From assembly GCA_023392575.1 (NCBI GenBank), contig JAEVYV010000268.1:1-8620 (forward strand): DNA of 8,620 nucleotides, written 5' to 3'. The notes below the pieces were generated by a model that worked only from the letters and a program-made list of their open reading frames with translations, ran no database searches and was not told the DNA's origin. The position numbers and the translations under genes were made by a program. The DNA comes from Bacteroidota bacterium (lineage in GTDB: Bacteria > Bacteroidota > Bacteroidia > Chitinophagales > Chitinophagaceae). The stretch's first letter is position 1. Each line of letters begins with the position of its first letter. This document shows positions 6,212 through 8,620 of the stretch, piece by piece.

Positions 6212-7629
6212 AGTTTGACTTTGGGTTTCTTTACAATCTGAGCAACCATATCGGCTTCTGCAGCAATTTTATCTCCGACAAAAATAGTTCCTTTCATTTC
6301 ACAAATTCCACGACGCACAGGATTCATCAATTCCATTTTCAGGAGCAAAGTATCACCCGGCACCACTTTTTGTTTGAATTTACAGTTGTCTATTTTTAAA
6401 AAATAAGTGTCGTAATCATGGTCCGGATCGTCCGGAATGGTCAGGATGCCGCCGGTTTGGGCCAGGGCCTCTACCTGCAAGACGCCGGGCATCACGCAGT
6501 TGCCGGGGAAGTGCCCCTGGAAATACGGCTCGTTGTAGGTCACATTTTTCACCGCCACCACATATTTTTCGTTGAGTTCAATCACCTTGTCGATTAACAG
6601 GAAGGGATAACGATGCGGCAGTTTTTTTTCGATGGCGTGCACGTCAAACAGCGGCGGCTTTGCCGGATCGTATTGCGGAAACTGTTGTTTGTGTTTGTAT
6701 TTTTTGATGTGTTCTTTGATCTTGCGGGCAAATTCCACATTGCTGGAATGCCCCGGCCTGTTGGCAATGATGTGGGCTTTGAACGGATAGCCCACCAGCG
6801 CCAAATCGCCAATGACGTCCAGCAGTTTGTGCCGGGCCGGTTCGTTGGGGAAGCGCAACTCCAGGTTGTTCAAAATGCCGCCTTCGCTCACTTTCACGTC
6901 TTCTTTTTTAAACACCCGGGCAATGCGTTTTACTTGTTCTTCGCTCACCGGCTTGTCCACCACCACAATGGCATTGTTGATGTCGCCGCCCTTAATCAGG
7001 TTGTTGTCCAGCAGGTATTCCAGTTCGTGAAAAAAGGAAAAGGTGCGGCAGGGAGCTATCTGCTCGTCAAAATCGGAGAGGTGTTTGAGGGAAGCATGCT
7101 GGGTGCCCAGCACCGGCGAGTTGAAGTCGATCAGGGTGTTGATGCGGAACTCGTGGTAGGGCAGGGCCACCATTTCCACCTTTTTTTGTTCGTCGGTAAA
7201 ACTGATGTTGTGCTGAAGGGTATAATAAATTTTGGGGGCCTCCTGTTGCTGCACGCCGGCCTGCCGGATGGTTTGCACAAAAGGGGCGGCGCTGCCGTCC
7301 AAAATGGGCACTTCGGGTCCGTTGATCTCAATACATACATTGTCGACCATGTTGCCCACCAGGGCGGCCAGCAGATGTTCAATGGTGCTTACCCGGGCGC
7401 CATTGGCTTCAATGGTGGTGCTCCGGGTGGTGTCCACTACGTTATCCACATCGGCCTTCACGGTCGGAGCGTTGGGAAGGTCAACTCGTTTAAAAACAAT
7501 CCCCGTGTTGGGGTCGGCGGGCTTTAGGATCATCTCCACGGTCTGACCGGTATGGATGCCCACGCCGCTGATCTTTGCTTCTGAAGCCAGCGTATGCTGA
7601 AAATCAGAAAAAATATTGGTCGGCTGCAT
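6208..7629 (-). CDS. lpxC/fabZ: Bifunctional UDP-3-O-acyl-N-acetylglucosamine deacetylase / 3-hydroxyacyl-ACP dehydratase
   Basis: A fusion of two cytoplasmic enzymes, 473 residues from the chosen start. Residues 8-305 are LpxC, the zinc deacetylase that commits UDP-GlcNAc to lipid A. The zinc ligands are His85 (STIEH), His267 and Asp271 (ARHKLLDVIGDL), and the general acid is His294 (RPGHSSN). A Lys/His/Gln-rich linker follows at about 306-325. Residues 328-470 are FabZ, with LPHRYPFLLIDKV, catalytic His373 in QGHFPGN and Glu387 in GVLQVEALAQ. FabZ makes trans-2-enoyl-ACP from 3-hydroxyacyl-ACP, the substrate pool shared with LpxA. The fusion is known in Bacteroidota. The frame stays open to an ATG at 7743, but the extra 38 residues are unlike LpxC and would overlap the divergent promoters. 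The ATG at 7629 (MQPTNIF) lies four bases after a promoter-like box and gives the normal N-terminus. The stop overlaps the lpxA start by four bases. Confidence 0.96.
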   Translation of the reverse strand: MQPTNIFSDFQHTLASEAKISGVGIHTGQTVEMILKPADPNTGIVFKRVDLPNAPTVKADVDNVVDTTRSTTIEANGARVSTIEHLLAALVGNMVDNVCIEINGPEVPILDGSAAPFVQTIRQAGVQQQEAPKIYYTLQHNISFTDEQKKVEMVALPYHEFRINTLIDFNSPVLGTQHASLKHLSDFDEQIAPCRTFSFFHELEYLLDNNLIKGGDINNAIVVVDKPVSEEQVKRIARVFKKEDVKVSEGGILNNLELRFPNEPARHKLLDVIGDLALVGYPFKAHIIANRPGHSSNVEFARKIKEHIKKYKHKQQFPQYDPAKPPLFDVHAIEKKLPHRYPFLLIDKVIELNEKYVVAVKNVTYNEPYFQGHFPGNCVMPGVLQVEALAQTGGILTIPDDPDHDYDTYFLKIDNCKFKQKVVPGDTLLLKMELMNPVRRGICEMKGTIFVGDKIAAEADMVAQIVKKPKVKL

Positions 7630-7633
7630 GCGG

Positions 7634-7667
7634 CGAAAGTATGAAACAATCCGGCTACAATCCAAAA
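7634..7667 (-). promoter_or_regulatory. Candidate Bacteroidota-type promoter of lpxC/fabZ
   Basis: On the minus strand TACTTTCG (7641-7634) matches the -7 consensus TAnnTTTG with one change. TTTTG (7667-7663) lies 21 bases upstream, in the range expected for the -33 TTG element. The -7 box ends only four bases before the chosen ATG, so the message would be leaderless or nearly so. This supports the start at 7629. Confidence 0.55.
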
Positions 7668-7740
7668 CCGAAACCGCGGGATTGTCTTTGTAAAGTCTTA
7701 AATATGACGCAAGTATGAGATTCTGCTTATCCGGTTTAGG
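7662..7740. promoter_or_regulatory. Mirrored CGGTTTwGG elements between the divergent genes, possible regulator half-sites
   Basis: CGGTTTTGG on the minus strand (7670-7662) and CGGTTTAGG on the plus strand (7732-7740) match at eight of nine bases and face opposite genes. A second CGGTTT adjoins the first (7676-7671, minus). They lie just upstream of the two promoter boxes. With about 130 bases of gap, one such near-match could occur by chance, so this is only a candidate operator set. Confidence 0.25.
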
Positions 7741-7750
7741 CATTATGAAC

Positions 7751-7758
7751 TAATTTTG
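7751..7758 (+). promoter_or_regulatory. Candidate -7 promoter box of the AraC-family gene
   Basis: TAATTTTG is a perfect match to TAnnTTTG and ends seven bases before the first in-frame ATG (7766). No good TTG element is seen 17-23 bases upstream, so the promoter may be weak or depend on an activator. Transcription from here would start close to 7766, giving an almost leaderless message, or a short leader if the ATG at 7778 is used. Confidence 0.5.
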
Positions 7759-7765
7759 CGCCTTC

Positions 7766-8620
7766 ATGCAGTACGTAATGACATCCGGTAATCTGGCGCC
7801 TGAGCATTTGGGTTTGAAGGCCGAACTGGTTTTTGAAACAGGTCGTCAGATCCCTGGTTCGGTTCAATATTCCATCAAGCGCTATGCCCGTCCCAAAAAC
7901 TGGATGGGCGATGATGTGGGGGTGTTGAAATACCACTACGAGCCCTCGCGGCCGGAACAAAACCACCTGGAATTAAAATTTTGCATCATCGGCAACATGT
8001 ACTGCCGTCAGTTCCAGGCAGAGTGCAACCAGTGCAAAGCCCATGCTTCGTTTAACTGCCGGGAAAAAGTGGAAAGCGTGGATTTTTTGAGTTTTGTTTT
8101 TTCCTCAACCCTGTTGGAGCAGTTTGTAAAGTCCAGAATCAGCGACAATACCCTGAGCGAGGACTTGCTCGCCTTCAGGCACCAAACTTCGTTTAATAAA
8201 TCCCTTTCGCTTTGCGGCCGCACTCGGATGGTTTTGGAGGGTTTGCTGAACCACAACTACAGGGACAGCCTGGAGAACATCTACATCAATGCCCAAACGC
8301 AAATGCTGCTGCTTTACAGTTTGGACGGCATGGAGGAAAAGGAAATCGATGTGATCAATTGCAAGTTCCTGGCCAATGAAGCCGATCGGGACAAGGTGAT
8401 CAAGGCAAGGGAAGTTTTGATACAACACATTGGGGAGCCCATTACTATTAAGGAGCTGAGCCGCAAGGTAGCCATGAACGAATGCTACCTGAAAAAAGGG
8501 TTTAAGGAAATGTTTGGTACCACCATTTTCGATTTTTACCAGAGCCAGCGGATGGAACATGCCAAATACCTGTTGTATGAAAAAGGCCTTACGGTCACAG
8601 AGGTTTCTGTTTTGTTAGGG
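7766..8620 (+). CDS. AraC-family transcriptional regulator with N-terminal cysteine cluster (3' end cut by window)
   Basis: An open frame of 285 codons runs off the window end with no stop. The C-terminal part is an AraC/XylS DNA-binding domain. The first helix-turn-helix is in ITIKELSRKVAMNECYLKKG (226-245) followed by FKEMFGTTIFDFYQSQRM, and AKYLLYEKGLTVTEVSVLLG begins the second at the window edge. Probably some 20-40 residues are missing. The N-terminal domain is not a cupin I can recognise. It contains five cysteines in order C73-x6-C80-x6-C87-x2-C90-x7-C98 with His93 nearby, suggestive of metal binding or redox sensing. Residues 100-220 look helical. The first ATG is 7766; the ATG at 7778 (residue 5) is an alternative. 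The gene is divergent from lpxC/fabZ with 136 bases between starts. Its targets are unknown; control of its own gene or of the lipid A operon is only a guess from position. Confidence 0.9.
   Translation, partial: MQYVMTSGNLAPEHLGLKAELVFETGRQIPGSVQYSIKRYARPKNWMGDDVGVLKYHYEPSRPEQNHLELKFCIIGNMYCRQFQAECNQCKAHASFNCREKVESVDFLSFVFSSTLLEQFVKSRISDNTLSEDLLAFRHQTSFNKSLSLCGRTRMVLEGLLNHNYRDSLENIYINAQTQMLLLYSLDGMEEKEIDVINCKFLANEADRDKVIKAREVLIQHIGEPITIKELSRKVAMNECYLKKGFKEMFGTTIFDFYQSQRMEHAKYLLYEKGLTVTEVSVLLG

Noticed and set aside
6613..7527. 304-codon open frame antisense to lpxC/fabZ
   Set aside because: Phe/Val/His-rich composition typical of a mirror frame, with the well-conserved LpxC and FabZ catalytic motifs on the other strand.
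7630..7743. Longer lpxC/fabZ reading frame starting at 7743 with 38 extra residues
   Set aside because: The extra residues do not resemble an LpxC N-terminus, and the stretch covers the promoter region of both divergent genes; the ATG at 7629 gives the usual start and sits next to a promoter-like box.
8105..8560. 151-codon open frame antisense to the AraC-family gene
   Set aside because: The sense frame is open to the window end and contains a convincing AraC helix-turn-helix.

Overview
The window looks like chromosomal DNA from a member of the Bacteroidota, most likely the Chitinophagaceae or a close relative. The evidence is a fused lpxC/fabZ gene (a Bacteroidota trait), promoter boxes of the TAnnTTTG type placed almost against the start codons, little use of Shine-Dalgarno sites, and proteins that read like members of that group. 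The family-level call rests on memory of similar proteins and was not computed.

Left half (1-4622, + strand): a drug-efflux locus. The 3' end of a TetR-type repressor overlaps a TolC-like outer-membrane channel gene by 11 bases. An EmrA/HlyD-type periplasmic adaptor follows after 27 bases, then a DHA2-family (EmrB/QacA-type) 14-helix proton antiporter. Together they encode a complete tripartite pump spanning both membranes, with a regulator probably encoded first in the same transcript. A 197-base gap (2803-2999) separates the adaptor and the antiporter. It holds repeat-like DNA with palindromes and direct repeats, and the antiporter gene starts with a G/C-rich hairpin that seems to encode an unconserved stretch of its N-terminus.

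Middle (4623-4803): the junction between convergent genes. It holds a perfect 17-base inverted repeat around a small GC-rich hairpin, plus a second inverted pair in interleaved order. It may act as a two-way terminator or be a dispersed repeat.

Right half (4804-7629, - strand): lipid A initiation genes, transcribed leftward as lpxC/fabZ, then lpxA, then a lone ABC ATPase. The genes overlap by 4 and 11 bases, so translation is probably coupled. LpxA adds the first acyl chain to UDP-GlcNAc, LpxC commits the product by deacetylation, and FabZ dehydrates 3-hydroxyacyl-ACP, which is also the LpxA acyl donor. lpxD is not in view. Divergent from lpxC is an AraC-family regulator (7766 to beyond the window end) with an unusual five-cysteine cluster.

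No tRNA, rRNA, CRISPR array, transposase or complete mobile element was seen. I found no clearly new multi-gene system. The items most worth checking are the cysteine-cluster AraC protein, the repeats in the gaps, and the ABC ATPase with atypical Q- and H-loops tied to lipid A genes.
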